DNA of 34,097 bases from contig CADECM010000068.1 in the NCBI GenBank assembly GCA_902825845.1, positions 1 through 34,097 of the forward strand, written 5' to 3'. Below are positions 23,512-31,970 of this stretch, one piece after another. Source of the stretch: an uncultured beta proteobacterium. Its GTDB lineage: Bacteria > Pseudomonadota > Gammaproteobacteria > Burkholderiales > SG8-41. The position numbers and the translations under genes were made by a program. Position 1 is the first letter of the stretch. Each line of letters begins with the position of its first letter. Under the pieces are notes generated by a model, which worked only from the letters and a program-made list of their open reading frames with translations, did not search any database and was not told the origin of the DNA.

Positions 23512-24534
23512 ATGGATGCGTGCCGCAGCCGCGCGTTTGCGATCCTGCTGCTGGCGCCGGCCATCGTTTGCGCGGGCTGCGGGATTTCGCGCGGCGTAGC
23601 GACACCTGTGCAATCGGTGCTACCGGCCGAAGCGCCGAGCGGCCGCTTCGATGCCGCGGGCGGCGTGACCCTGCCGTTGCGCCGTTATCCCGCCGTGGCG
23701 CCGCGCAAGGCGGTATTGCTGGCGCTGCACGGGTTTAACGATTACAGCCGCTTCATCAGCGAACCGGCGCGCCACTTTGCCCGGCACGGCGTCGAAACCG
23801 TCGCCTACGATCAGCGCGGCTTCGGCGGCGCATCGGACCGCGGGCGGTGGAGCGGCGCGCAGACGATGGCCGGCGATTTTCTGGCCGTGCTTGCCGCTGT
23901 GCGGCGCGACCATCCCGGGGTGCCGGTGTTCGCGCTGGGCGAGAGCATGGGCGCCAGCGTGATCGCGGTCGCGCTGGCACGCGCGCCGCAGACGCAGCTC
24001 GACGGCGTAATACTCTCCACCCCGGCCGTGTGGTCGCGCGACAGCATGCCCTGGTACCAGCGTTTCGGCATCTGGGCGGGCGCGCGCTTGGCGCCCGGAT
24101 TCACGATCAGCAGTAAAAATTACAACATCCCGCCATCGGACAATCCGGCGGTGCTCGCCGATGCGGCCAACGATCCGCTGATGATCGGCGAAACGCGCCT
24201 CGATCATCTCGATGCGCTGACCGATCTGATGGAAGCGGGCCAACGCGCGGCGCCGCAAGTCCGTCAACGCGCGCTGCTGCTGTACGGACTGCGTGACGTG
24301 ATGATGCCGCGCCGGCCCATGATCGCCCTGTTTGAGCGCTGGCCGTCGGACCGCGGCGACAACTTCCGTTACGCGCTGTATCCCCACGGTTACCATGTGC
24401 TGTTGCGCGACCGGCAGCGTAAAGTGGTGTGGGACGACGTGCTGTCGTGGATGCTCAGACCCGATGCCGCATTGCCGTCCGGCTTCGAGCGCCGGCACGC
24501 GCAAGTGCTGCCGGTGCTGCGTGCGCAGCCATGA
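23512..24534 (+). CDS. Alpha/beta hydrolase (monoacylglycerol lipase-like), probable lipoprotein
   Basis: About 340 residues from ATG 23512; a GTG at 23494 is in frame. The N-terminus is hydrophobic and ends in VCAGCG, a possible lipobox with an unusual residue at -3. The hydrolase core shows LLALHGFNDYSRF (oxyanion), the nucleophile elbow GESMGAS, a probable acid in GLRDVMMP and the terminal histidine in YPHGYHVLLRD. This matches the Hydrolase_4/monoacylglycerol lipase group. The substrate is unknown. It follows the CMD-like gene by about 50 bases and may be the last cistron of the group starting at 19117. Confidence 0.87.
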   Translation: MDACRSRAFAILLLAPAIVCAGCGISRGVATPVQSVLPAEAPSGRFDAAGGVTLPLRRYPAVAPRKAVLLALHGFNDYSRFISEPARHFARHGVETVAYDQRGFGGASDRGRWSGAQTMAGDFLAVLAAVRRDHPGVPVFALGESMGASVIAVALARAPQTQLDGVILSTPAVWSRDSMPWYQRFGIWAGARLAPGFTISSKNYNIPPSDNPAVLADAANDPLMIGETRLDHLDALTDLMEAGQRAAPQVRQRALLLYGLRDVMMPRRPMIALFERWPSDRGDNFRYALYPHGYHVLLRDRQRKVVWDDVLSWMLRPDAALPSGFERRHAQVLPVLRAQP

Positions 24535-24640
24535 TGCGGCGCAAGAGATGGTCCTGTATTGGCCGGAGGCGCAGCGCTTTTTCTTTGCGGCAGACTGTGG
24601 AGCCGTCCGCGATTCCTTTAGGGGGGAAGAGGACGCCTTG

Positions 24641-24646
24641 TATAAT
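24641..24646 (+). promoter_or_regulatory. Candidate -10 box upstream of the HKD nuclease gene
   Basis: A perfect TATAAT in otherwise GC-rich DNA, 129 bases before the ATG at 24775. No good -35 (TTGACA-like) is visible 16-18 bases upstream, so it would need an activator or be weak. It is the clearest -10 match I noticed in the window. Confidence 0.4.
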
Positions 24647-24774
24647 CGGACAACGCAAGATTCGACACCAGCCCGACAAACGTTGATTCCTTGAAGCCAG
24701 GCTCCAACCTTGTGTCGGATCAGAATGCACCAACGGCGGCGTCCATCGCAAATCCAATTGTTGGAGATCGCCCC

Positions 24775-25359
24775 ATGAAATCCCTGTTCGCCATTCTCCA
24801 CCTCACGGCGTGTTGCGTGTTAACGGCATCGGCGCAAAATATCAATCCGGCTGCCGGGGAACCGTCTCACCCAATCACGTCAACATCGACCAACAGCATC
24901 GAGGCGGCATTCGGACCCGAAGGCGGCGCGGAGGCGTTGATTGTAAAAAACATCAACAACGCGAAAGTGTCGATTCGTGTCGCCGCATTCGCGTTCTCGT
25001 CGCCCGTAATTGTGGCGGCCCTGCTCACCGCGAAACAGCGGGGCGTGGACATCCAGATCGTGGTCGACCAGAAGCACAATGTCGAACAAGACAAGAAGGG
25101 GATCGGCCAAAAGGCTCTGGGGGCATTGGTTCGGGCGAACATCCTGGTGCGAACGAACGCCGACTATCGGATACACCACGACAAGTTCATCATCGTGGAT
25201 GCCCGGCATGTTCAAACAGGCAGTTACAACTATGCCTTATCCGCAAACAGAAACAGCGAGAACGTTCTCGTCGTCTGGAATGACCCGGTGCTTGCCGCAA
25301 AGTATCTGGTGCACTGGGAGTCGCGCTTCAGGAACGGCATAAAATATTCGCTGAAGTAG
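24775..25359 (+). CDS. Secreted single-HKD phospholipase D-like nuclease
   Basis: A 194-residue protein from ATG 24775, preceded by GGAG at nine bases. It has a signal peptide (LFAILHLTACCVLTASAQ). One HKD motif is present, HHDKFIIVDARHVQTGSYN (H-x-K-x4-D, then the G-S-x-N motif), with the strand-forming INNAKVSIRVAAFAFSSPVIVAALL before it. Size and single motif match the Nuc-type endonucleases of the PLD superfamily, which act as dimers and degrade DNA in the periplasm. Its neighbours are unrelated, and it appears to be a single-gene unit with its own promoter candidate at 24641. Confidence 0.9.
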   Translation: MKSLFAILHLTACCVLTASAQNINPAAGEPSHPITSTSTNSIEAAFGPEGGAEALIVKNINNAKVSIRVAAFAFSSPVIVAALLTAKQRGVDIQIVVDQKHNVEQDKKGIGQKALGALVRANILVRTNADYRIHHDKFIIVDARHVQTGSYNYALSANRNSENVLVVWNDPVLAAKYLVHWESRFRNGIKYSLK

Positions 25360-25508
25360 CGTGACAACGCAGGCGATGAGCTGCGAAGAGAGGAAAAGGG
25401 ACGCACATTTCATCTTGCCCGGACGACGATCCGGCGATGGAACGCCGCACCGACTTCAGGCACAATCCGACTTACACACCTGCCTTTGCACAACTTCAAA
25501 CCTCGATC

Positions 25509-25964
25509 ATGCCCGTTACGCAATGGACCCCCGATCTCGCGCTCAATCACGCCGAGATGGACAAGACCCATCAGGAATTTGTCGATCTGCTCAATCGCGT
25601 TGCTGATGCCGGCGGCACGGCGTTGGTGCGGGAGCTGGACGCGCTCATTGCCCATACCGAAGCGCATTTTGCGCAGGAGCAGCAGTGGATGGAGGCCGCG
25701 GCTTTTCCGCCGCTGCATTGTCATGTCCGCGAACATGAAGGCGTGCTGGAAATCACGCGCGAAGTGCGCAAGCGTGTCGCCGAGGGCGAGACCCATCTTG
25801 GCGGCGTGCTGGCGAAGGCTGTCGCGGAGTGGTTTACCCATCACGCCGCGAGCATGGACCTGATTCTTGCGATGTTTCTGAATCAACCCGGGCAATTTCA
25901 GGCCGCGACGGCATGTCAGACGGGATGCGAGACAGCGAAGTCTGCATGGCACGGCGCAGCATGA
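25509..25964 (+). CDS. Hemerythrin-domain protein
   Basis: A 151-residue protein from ATG 25509 (MPVTQWTPDLALNH); the frame opens earlier at 25437 but the upstream part has no domain character. The di-iron ligand pattern is visible: His21 (MDKTHQEF), His53 and Glu57 (HFAQEQQWM), His72 and His76 (HVREH), and His112 with Asp117 (HHAASMD). It is a soluble bacteriohemerythrin-like protein expected to bind O2 or sense it. The 30-residue tail after the fold is low-complexity and contains a cysteine pair. The next gene starts 40 bases later and may be cotranscribed. Confidence 0.9.
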   Translation: MPVTQWTPDLALNHAEMDKTHQEFVDLLNRVADAGGTALVRELDALIAHTEAHFAQEQQWMEAAAFPPLHCHVREHEGVLEITREVRKRVAEGETHLGGVLAKAVAEWFTHHAASMDLILAMFLNQPGQFQAATACQTGCETAKSAWHGAA

Positions 25965-26003
25965 TGTGCCGTGCACGTGGTGCTTTCGCGGGAGCTGCCT
26001 GAA

Positions 26004-26723
26004 ATGAACGATACAACGCCAATCAAAGTGCTCGCTTCCGGCGGCTTTCGCGCGGCGTATCTCGCGCTGGCGCCCGGCTTCGAACGCGACAGCGGGCGCA
26101 AGGTGGAGAGCATCTGGGGCGGCTCGATGGGCACTGCACCCACCACTATTCCCAATCGCCTGCGGCGAGGTGAGGTGTACGACGTGGTGATCATGGCGCG
26201 CGAGGGTCTCGACGAGCTGATCCGCGAGGGCAGAGTGGCCGCCGGCAGCCGCGTGGATCTGGCGCGCTCAATGATCGGCGTGGCGGTGCGCGCGGGCGCA
26301 CCCCGGCCGGATATCGGTTCGGTCGATGCATTGAAGCGCGCGCTGGCGCAGGCGCAATCGGTGGCCTATTCCAGCAGCGCCAGCGGCGTGTATCTCAAGG
26401 GATTGTTCGAACGCCTTGGCCTGGGCGATATGATGAAGATCAAGGGCCGTCAGGTGTCGGGCGATCCGGTGGGCGCGTTCCTTGCGCGCGGCGAAGTGGA
26501 ACTGGGATTCCAGCAGATCAGCGAACTGCTGCCGGTGGAAGGCATCGACTTCGTGGGGCCGTTGCCAGACGAAGTACAGGAGGTCACTGTTTTCTCCGGT
26601 GGCCTCGGTGCCGCTGCGCCGCGCGCGCTGGCCGCGCGCGAACTGCTGCAGTATCTGGCGTCGCCGGCGAATGCGGCAATCGTGAAAAACAGTGGCATGT
26701 TGCCGATACAGGAGGCCGACTAA
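26004..26723 (+). CDS. ModA-like periplasmic-binding-fold protein without signal peptide
   Basis: A 239-residue protein from ATG 26004 with GGGAG ten bases upstream. It begins IKVLASGGFRAAYLALAPGFERDSGRKVE, the first strand and helix of type II binding proteins of the molybdate/ModA group, and continues with DVVIMAREGLDELI, VAYSSSASGVYLKGLFERLG and ELGFQQISELLPVEGIDFVGPLP. No export signal precedes the first strand, and the 11 extra codons upstream (from 25971) do not supply one. Either export is lost, the protein acts in the cytoplasm, or the start is misjudged. No ABC permease or ATPase gene is nearby. Molybdate binding is not established. Confidence 0.82.
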   Translation: MNDTTPIKVLASGGFRAAYLALAPGFERDSGRKVESIWGGSMGTAPTTIPNRLRRGEVYDVVIMAREGLDELIREGRVAAGSRVDLARSMIGVAVRAGAPRPDIGSVDALKRALAQAQSVAYSSSASGVYLKGLFERLGLGDMMKIKGRQVSGDPVGAFLARGEVELGFQQISELLPVEGIDFVGPLPDEVQEVTVFSGGLGAAAPRALAARELLQYLASPANAAIVKNSGMLPIQEAD

Positions 26724-26780
26724 GCCGCATCGTTGCCTTGCGCTTGCGTCCAGCACTGGGCTGGCATGATAATCGCGATC

Positions 26781-27161
26781 ATGTTCACCCGCAGCCGCAA
26801 AAAATCGGTCTCCCTGATTGCGCTCCTCGCGCTGCTGTTTGCCGCGCTGATACCGAGTGCGGCATCGTATGCGCGCGTGTTGCAAGCGACGGATGTGGTG
26901 GCGCTGGGCGGCGTGTGCGTCACCGAATATGCCGTCGGCGACGAGCCGTCGCAGTCACCGGTTAAGCACTCTGCCCGCCACGGGCACTGCGCGTTTTGCA
27001 CGTTGGGCGCGCCGCTGGTCTTTGCCGCGCGTTTCGATACCGTGCTGGCCACGCTGGCCGCACCCGTGGCAACGCCGCCGGCGCATGCCAACGATACCCT
27101 GCCGCGCGATGCGGTGGCGGTGCATCCGCTGAGTCCGCGCGCGCCTCCGCGCGCGATCTGA
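26781..27161 (+). CDS. DUF2946 family protein, first copy
   Basis: A small protein of about 126 residues from ATG 26781 (MFTRSRKKSVSLIALLALL); an in-frame ATG at 26766 is possible. It has one N-terminal hydrophobic segment (signal or anchor), then a histidine/cysteine motif HSARHGHCAFCTL (H-x-H-C-x2-C), characteristic of DUF2946. Family genes are commonly found with copper-related TonB receptors and PCuAC genes, as here. Metal binding is inferred from the motif. It heads the plus-strand copper-type gene run, followed after a hairpin by the PCuAC gene. Confidence 0.8.
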   Translation: MFTRSRKKSVSLIALLALLFAALIPSAASYARVLQATDVVALGGVCVTEYAVGDEPSQSPVKHSARHGHCAFCTLGAPLVFAARFDTVLATLAAPVATPPAHANDTLPRDAVAVHPLSPRAPPRAI

Positions 27162-27199
27162 TTCTCCCGCAGTAGCGCCGCGTGCGAACGCGGCTGCGC

Positions 27200-27218
27200 C
27201 GCCCCATGGGACGGGGCG
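27200..27218 (+). promoter_or_regulatory. Hairpin between DUF2946 and PCuAC genes
   Basis: CGCCCC (27200-27205) pairs with GGGGCG (27213-27218) across a 7-base loop. Only two T residues follow, so it is at best a weak terminator or an RNA-stability element. It lies 36 bases before the PCuAC start codon. Confidence 0.45.
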
Positions 27219-27224
27219 TTACTC

Positions 27225-27277
27225 AATAACATATTGTTTTTAAAGGAGTTTTTATGATAAAAACCTATGGCTATGCC
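27225..27277. repeat. Dispersed AT-rich element, copies G and G', inverted pair around the PCuAC start
   Basis: Copy G (27225-27244) on the minus strand reads TTTAAAAACAATATGTTATT. A weaker copy G' (27255-27277) on the plus strand gives ATAAAAACCTATGGCTATG, translated Ile-Lys-Thr-Tyr-Gly-Tyr. The Shine-Dalgarno AAGGAG (27243-27248) lies between them. The two could pair weakly, leaving the ribosome site in the loop. Confidence 0.6.
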
Positions 27278-27718
27278 GTGCTTCTCAGCGTGCTCGCGCT
27301 GCAGGTCGGCGTGCCTGCCGCGGCACAAAGTATCGAGGTCAGGAACGCCTGGGTGCGTGGTACGGTTCCTGCGCAAAAGGCCACCGGCGCCTTTATGGAA
27401 ATTACCGGCAAGAGCGCCGTGCGACTGGTGCGTGCTGAAAGTCCGGTGGCGGGCAGTGTCGAAATACACAACATGACGATGGAAAACGGCGTCATGAAGA
27501 TGTTTCCCGTGGAGGGCATTGATCTGCCGGCCGGCAAGACAGTCAAGCTCGCGCCGGGCGGGTATCACGTGATGATGATGGCACTCAAGCAGCAAATGAA
27601 AGCCGGCGACCGCGTGCCGCTCAAGCTCACGTTTGAAGTGGCCGGAAACAAGCGTGAATCGCTGGAGCTTTCGGTGGAAGTACGCGACATCACGGGGGAG
27701 AAAAGGCATTCCCACTGA
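27254..27718 (+). CDS. PCuAC-type periplasmic copper chaperone
   Basis: A 154-residue protein with a signal peptide (about residues 1-25, ending AAAQ). The copper(I) site is exact for the family: His72-x10-Met83-x21-His105-x-Met107, in EIHNMTMENGVMKMF and GGYHVMMM. PCuAC proteins carry Cu(I) in the periplasm, for example towards cytochrome oxidase CuA assembly with Sco proteins, or in copper import. A perfect AAGGAG lies six bases before the ATG. The N-terminal codons MIKTYGY come from a degenerate AT-rich element. Neighbours (DUF2946 twice, TonB receptor, thioredoxin) support a copper-acquisition operon. Confidence 0.94.
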   Translation: MIKTYGYAVLLSVLALQVGVPAAAQSIEVRNAWVRGTVPAQKATGAFMEITGKSAVRLVRAESPVAGSVEIHNMTMENGVMKMFPVEGIDLPAGKTVKLAPGGYHVMMMALKQQMKAGDRVPLKLTFEVAGNKRESLELSVEVRDITGEKRHSH

Positions 27719-28178
27719 TCCGGCACTGAAACCCGAGGCGGCCCCCTTGCCGCGGAATACTGGGACATACCCGGGATCGCGACGCTGCTGCGCGTGGTGA
27801 CGCACTTGAATATCGGCGCGACCCTCGGATTGGTGTTGTGTTTCGTCGCTTTGGCGTGGAGCAGCCAGTCGCCGCTGTCGGCGTTGTTCGGCGACGGCGC
27901 CACCGGCACGCGTCCATGCCCGTGCGAGCTGATGTTGACACCGACGCCACAAGGGCCCTGGCATATCGCCCGCATCGGGGATACCCGATCCAGCGTGCGC
28001 TGACACCGGCGGAATCAATGGCTGCGAGTCAGACTTGGTTGCAAGACCTGCTGGGAAATCAAGATTCCCCTGTGCGGGCGCGTCAGGCTGTTGCTGTGCG
28101 ATGTAACGGCAATTGCTATGCCATTGCTGTCGGGCTGAAACGCCGACCGACAGCCACTCATAGGGACGCGCGCACGTC
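27719..28178 (+). other. Gap in the copper operon, no clear gene
   Basis: About 460 bases follow PCuAC. In the same phase as PCuAC, right after its stop codon, the frame stays open to about 28003. It includes one hydrophobic stretch (LNIGATLGLVLCFVALAW), preceded by GTG codons at 27794/27797 but no Shine-Dalgarno. I do not recognise it; it might be a decayed C-terminus of a small membrane protein. A further frame to 28182 has no domain character. Confidence 0.4.
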
Positions 28179-28601
28179 GTGAGCCGGACCTATCGGAAAT
28201 GGATCGCGCGCACTGCCGCGGCAGCGCTGTTATTCAGCGCGCTGTCGCCGGCAATTGCGGGCGTACTGTTTGTGGATCGGCCGGACATCCTCGCGCGCAT
28301 TCTTGCACTGCCCGTTCAATCTCCAACCGATACGCTGGCGTCCATTTGTCATCAGGACGGGCCTGATGCCGTCCTTCATGGTCAGGCGGCACCTTGGGCC
28401 GACGATGATCGTGACCACACCGCACACGGCATTTACTGTTCGTTGTGCCTGGCATCCGGCTCGTGGCTTGGCGTGCCGGCAATTGCCCCAAGCACTGCCG
28501 CGCCGGTGTCGGTCCCTGCAGTGTTGATGCGATCCATGGCGGTTCAACCGCCGGCAGCACATCCACAAGCAACGCGCCATTCGCGCGACCCGCCCCAGTA
28601 A
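28179..28601 (+). CDS. DUF2946 family protein, second copy
   Basis: A 140-residue protein starting at GTG 28179. A single N-terminal hydrophobic segment (TAAAALLFSALSPAIAGVLF) precedes a soluble part with HTAHGIYCSLCLASG. That is the same histidine plus C-x2-C-L arrangement as in the first DUF2946 protein, although the rest of the two proteins has little in common. It directly precedes the TonB-dependent receptor, the usual neighbour of this family. No obvious Shine-Dalgarno is seen. It probably helps handle copper at the envelope (inference). Confidence 0.78.
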   Translation: MSRTYRKWIARTAAAALLFSALSPAIAGVLFVDRPDILARILALPVQSPTDTLASICHQDGPDAVLHGQAAPWADDDRDHTAHGIYCSLCLASGSWLGVPAIAPSTAAPVSVPAVLMRSMAVQPPAAHPQATRHSRDPPQ

Positions 28602-28677
28602 ATCGTGTTGAGTTGAAGCATCGCGCACTGGAGTGAGCCAGTGCGCATCTCATCACATTATTTTCAGGGGAATTGTC

Positions 28678-30798
28678 ATGAAACGTATGATCGTAAAGGT
28701 CATGGCGGGCGCTGGCCTGCTGGGACTCGTTTTAAGCGGTATGGCAGCAGCACGGGCCGCCACGCTGCCCGAAGTCACGGTAACCGGCACGCGCGAAAAA
28801 GCATTGTTGAACGAAACGGCGGTGGCCGTGGGCGCCATCAAGGGTGAAACTGTTGCGCAGGATCGGCCGAATCATCCGTCGCAGATCGTGAGTCGGATTC
28901 CAGGCGTGGCGGTGGCGGTGACCAACGGCGAGGGCCACACCACCGCGATACGCCAGCCGTTCACCACCAATCCGGTGTATTTGTTTCTGGAAGACGGCAT
29001 ACCGATTCGTTCAACCGGGTTTTTCAATCACAACGCGCTCTACGAGATCAATGTTCCGCAGTCGGGGGGGATCGAAGTCACGCGTGGTCCCGGTACGGCG
29101 CTTTACGGCTCGGACGCGATTGGCGGCGTGGTCAATGTGCTCACGCGCAATCCGCCAAAACAGGGCGAATTCACGCTGGGCGGCGATGTCGGCGGTCATG
29201 GCTGGCGGCGCCTGCTGCTGGGCGGCGGTAACACCAGCGGCGACAACGCATGGCGTGCCGACCTGAATCTGACGCATACCGACGGCTGGCGCGACGCGAC
29301 CAAATATGACCGGCAGAGCGGCGGCCTGCGCTGGGACCACGCGCTGGGAGCCGACGCGATGCTGAAAACCGTGCTGTCTTTTTCGAAAATCGATCAGCAG
29401 ACCGGGGCCAATTCACCGCTGACGCTCGCCGACCACACCAACAATCCCACAAGCAACTACCTGCCGATCGCCTACCGCAAGGTTGAGGCGTTACGGCTCT
29501 CCACCAGCTATGAGAAGGAGTGGAGCGACACGTTGCTTTCGATCACGCCGTATGTGCGCCAGAACAGCATGGAGTTGCTGGCCTCGTTTACGCTGAACTT
29601 CGATCCGACGGCGTCGCTGTCGGAAAACCGGTCGTATGGCGTGCTGGCCAAATGGCGGCGCGATTTCCCGCGGTTCATGCGAGCGCGGCTGATCGCGGGC
29701 GCCGACATTGATATCAGTCCCGGCAGCCGCAGCGAAGACGCGCTGAACGTTAGCTTCACGGGTGCGGCGCCCGCCCGCGTTTTTTCGGCCTATACGAGAG
29801 CCGGCCGTGTGTACGACTACGATGTCACCTTCAAGGGGGTTTCGCCATACGTTCATGGCGAGATTTCGCCCGCCGAGCGGCTGCGTGTATCCGGCGGCGT
29901 GCGTTTTGATCATCTGTCCTATTCGTTCGAGAATCACCTGCAGGGTGCGCCCATCCGGGCACAGGCGGCCCTGCCGGCAAACCGCTTCTATGGACAGGTG
30001 AGCAACACCGACGTCACTTACCGGCATGTCAGCCCGAAGTTGGGCGCGACCTACGCCTTGACCAAAGACGCCCATCTGTTCGCGGGCTACAGCCACGGTT
30101 TTCGCGCGCCGTCGGAGGGTAATCTGTTCCGCCCGTCGTCGGCCGCCAGCGCCGCGGCGGCGAACGCGTTCGCGGCATCGGCGGTGGCCTTGAAGCCGAT
30201 CAAGGCCGATCAGATCGAAGGCGGGCTGCGCGGCACTGCCGGGCGGGTCTCGTACGATGTGGTGGTGTATGACCTTACCAAGCGCGACGACATCGTGTCG
30301 CAGCGCGATTCCGTCACCACCTTCACCACCACGGTCAATGCCGGCAAGACGCGCCATCGCGGCATCGAGGTCGGCGCGGGCCTGCCCATTGGCGGCGGTT
30401 TCCGCGTCGATGCCGCGGCATCCTATGCCAAACACACCTATGATGACTGGGTGACCAACGCTGGCAATTTCAGCGGCAGGGAAATTGAAGCCGCGCCGCG
30501 CGTGTTGACCAACACGCGGCTGACCTGGGTGCCGAAGAAGGAAGCGCGTATGCAACTGGAGTGGGTGCGTCTGGGCCGCTATTGGCTGGACGCAGCCAAT
30601 ACGCAAAAATATGGCGGGCACGATTTGTTCAATCTGCGTGTAAACTGGCCCATCGCCAGGGACATCGCGATGAACGGCAGCCTTAACAACCTTACCAACA
30701 AGCGCTACGCGGACAGCGCGCAACTGTCGAGCAATCAGCCGGTGCTGTCGCCGGGCTTGCCGCGCACACTGTATGTGGGCATGGAGGCAAAATGGTGA
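28678..30798 (+). CDS. TonB-dependent outer membrane receptor (probably copper)
   Basis: A 706-residue receptor from ATG 28678 with GGGG nearby; the frame opens at 28633 but the signal peptide (MKRMIVKVMAGAGLLGLVLSGMAAARA) fits the later start. The probable TonB box and plug start at LPEVTVTGTREK. The plug has IVSRIPGVAV, VYLFLEDGIPIRSTGFF and the conserved IEVTRGPGTALYGSDAIGGVVNVLTR. The barrel shows HLFAGYSHGFRAPSEGNLF and ends with an aromatic strand (TLYVGMEAKW). The substrate is not set by the sequence, but the PCuAC/DUF2946 context points to copper or a copper complex. Its stop overlaps the next gene's start. Confidence 0.94.
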   Translation: MKRMIVKVMAGAGLLGLVLSGMAAARAATLPEVTVTGTREKALLNETAVAVGAIKGETVAQDRPNHPSQIVSRIPGVAVAVTNGEGHTTAIRQPFTTNPVYLFLEDGIPIRSTGFFNHNALYEINVPQSGGIEVTRGPGTALYGSDAIGGVVNVLTRNPPKQGEFTLGGDVGGHGWRRLLLGGGNTSGDNAWRADLNLTHTDGWRDATKYDRQSGGLRWDHALGADAMLKTVLSFSKIDQQTGANSPLTLADHTNNPTSNYLPIAYRKVEALRLSTSYEKEWSDTLLSITPYVRQNSMELLASFTLNFDPTASLSENRSYGVLAKWRRDFPRFMRARLIAGADIDISPGSRSEDALNVSFTGAAPARVFSAYTRAGRVYDYDVTFKGVSPYVHGEISPAERLRVSGGVRFDHLSYSFENHLQGAPIRAQAALPANRFYGQVSNTDVTYRHVSPKLGATYALTKDAHLFAGYSHGFRAPSEGNLFRPSSAASAAAANAFAASAVALKPIKADQIEGGLRGTAGRVSYDVVVYDLTKRDDIVSQRDSVTTFTTTVNAGKTRHRGIEVGAGLPIGGGFRVDAAASYAKHTYDDWVTNAGNFSGREIEAAPRVLTNTRLTWVPKKEARMQLEWVRLGRYWLDAANTQKYGGHDLFNLRVNWPIARDIAMNGSLNNLTNKRYADSAQLSSNQPVLSPGLPRTLYVGMEAKW

Positions 30799-31970
30799 TG
30801 CGGGCAGTTTCGCTGATTGTGCTGCTGCTGGCGGCGGGCTTGGCACTGGCGCAGCATGCCGGACACCCGGCGGGCGCCGCCCGCGTGGCGCTCGGAGCGA
30901 GTGTGGCCTTCGACGTGCGCGGTGCGCTGTGGGCCGTCAGCAGCGGTGACAATCACGTGTTGCTGCGCCGATCGGCAGACGCCGGCAGGACCTGGTCCGC
31001 GCGGCTGCCGGTCAATGCAGTGCCCGAAGGCATTGGCGCGGAAGGCGATGCGCGGCCGAAGATCGCGCTGGGCCCGCGCGGCGAGGTGTATGTCACCTGG
31101 ACCAAGCCGCTGGCAAAGCCCTACGCCGGCGACATCCGCTTTGCGCGTTCGCTCGACGGCGGCAAGACATTCAGTGCGCCCGTCACCGTGCACACCGATC
31201 GTCAGGAGATCACGCACCGCTTCGACGCGCTAACCGTGACGCGCGATGGCAAGTTGTTTATCGCATGGATCGACAAGCGCGACGTGGCGGCGCTCGGCAA
31301 ACGTGGGCAGTACCGCGGCGCGGCGGTGTACTTCGCGGTGTCGGACAATCAGGGCGCGAGCTTTCGCGGCGACTTTAAACTCGCCGATCACAGTTGCGAG
31401 TGCTGCCGCATCGCGATGTTGCCGCGCGACGATGGCAGCGTGCTCGCGCTGTGGCGCCATGTGTTCGATCCCAACGTACGCGATCACGCCGTGGGCGTGA
31501 TGCACGCCGACGGGCGCGTGGGCGCAACGCACCGCGTGACGTTTGACGCGTGGGCGGTCGATGCATGCCCGCATCACGGGCCGTCGCTGGCGGCGGATGC
31601 CGCCGGCCGCCTGCATGCAGTTTGGTTTACTCAAGGCACGAAGCGCGAAGGCGTGTTCTACGGGCGGTTGCGCACCGATGGCGAGTCCGGCGTCGATGCC
31701 TTGCGGCGGGTGGGCGGAGACGCGGCGGAGCACGCCGATATTGCCGCGGCAGGCACGCGCGTCGTGGTGGTATGGAAGGAATTCGATGGCAAGCGCGCGA
31801 AACTGCGCGCGATGATTTCGGACAACAGCGGTGACAGTTGGCTTGAGCGTGACTTGCGCGCCACCGCTGGCGCATCGGATCAGCCGCGGATCGTGCAGCA
31901 CAATGGACGTTTCCTTGCGTTCTGGAATACGCAGCAGGAAGGGTTTGTCACTGTTGCGGTGCAACCGTGA
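30798..31970 (+). CDS. Asp-box (sialidase-like) beta-propeller protein with cysteine/histidine motifs
   Basis: About 390 residues from ATG 30798, sharing one base with the receptor stop; ATG 30792 is an alternative, closer to GGAGG. A signal peptide (LIVLLLAAGLALA) is followed by HAGHPAG. Asp-box repeats recur: SADAGRTWS, SLDGGKTFS, SDNQGASFR and SDNSGDSWL, giving a six-bladed sialidase-type propeller. I see no convincing sialidase catalytic set. Instead there are Cys200-Glu-Cys202-Cys203 (SCECCRIAM) and Cys257-Pro-His259-His260 (ACPHHG), a likely metal or disulfide site. The family is often auto-named exo-alpha-sialidase, but here it is tied to the copper genes. Its stop overlaps the thioredoxin start by four bases. 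Confidence 0.88.
   Translation: MRAVSLIVLLLAAGLALAQHAGHPAGAARVALGASVAFDVRGALWAVSSGDNHVLLRRSADAGRTWSARLPVNAVPEGIGAEGDARPKIALGPRGEVYVTWTKPLAKPYAGDIRFARSLDGGKTFSAPVTVHTDRQEITHRFDALTVTRDGKLFIAWIDKRDVAALGKRGQYRGAAVYFAVSDNQGASFRGDFKLADHSCECCRIAMLPRDDGSVLALWRHVFDPNVRDHAVGVMHADGRVGATHRVTFDAWAVDACPHHGPSLAADAAGRLHAVWFTQGTKREGVFYGRLRTDGESGVDALRRVGGDAAEHADIAAAGTRVVVVWKEFDGKRAKLRAMISDNSGDSWLERDLRATAGASDQPRIVQHNGRFLAFWNTQQEGFVTVAVQP

Noticed and set aside
24641..24646. TATAAT as an extended -10 promoter
   Set aside because: The bases before it are TTG, not TG-N, and no good -35 exists, so it is listed only as a weak candidate.
26720..28018. A 432-codon minus-strand frame opposite DUF2946 and PCuAC
   Set aside because: It runs antisense through the exact PCuAC copper motif and the DUF2946 motif and shows no family features of its own.
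30798..31970. True sialidase function for the Asp-box protein
   Set aside because: Asp-boxes define only the propeller fold. No convincing arginine triad or nucleophile set was visible, and the context is copper handling.
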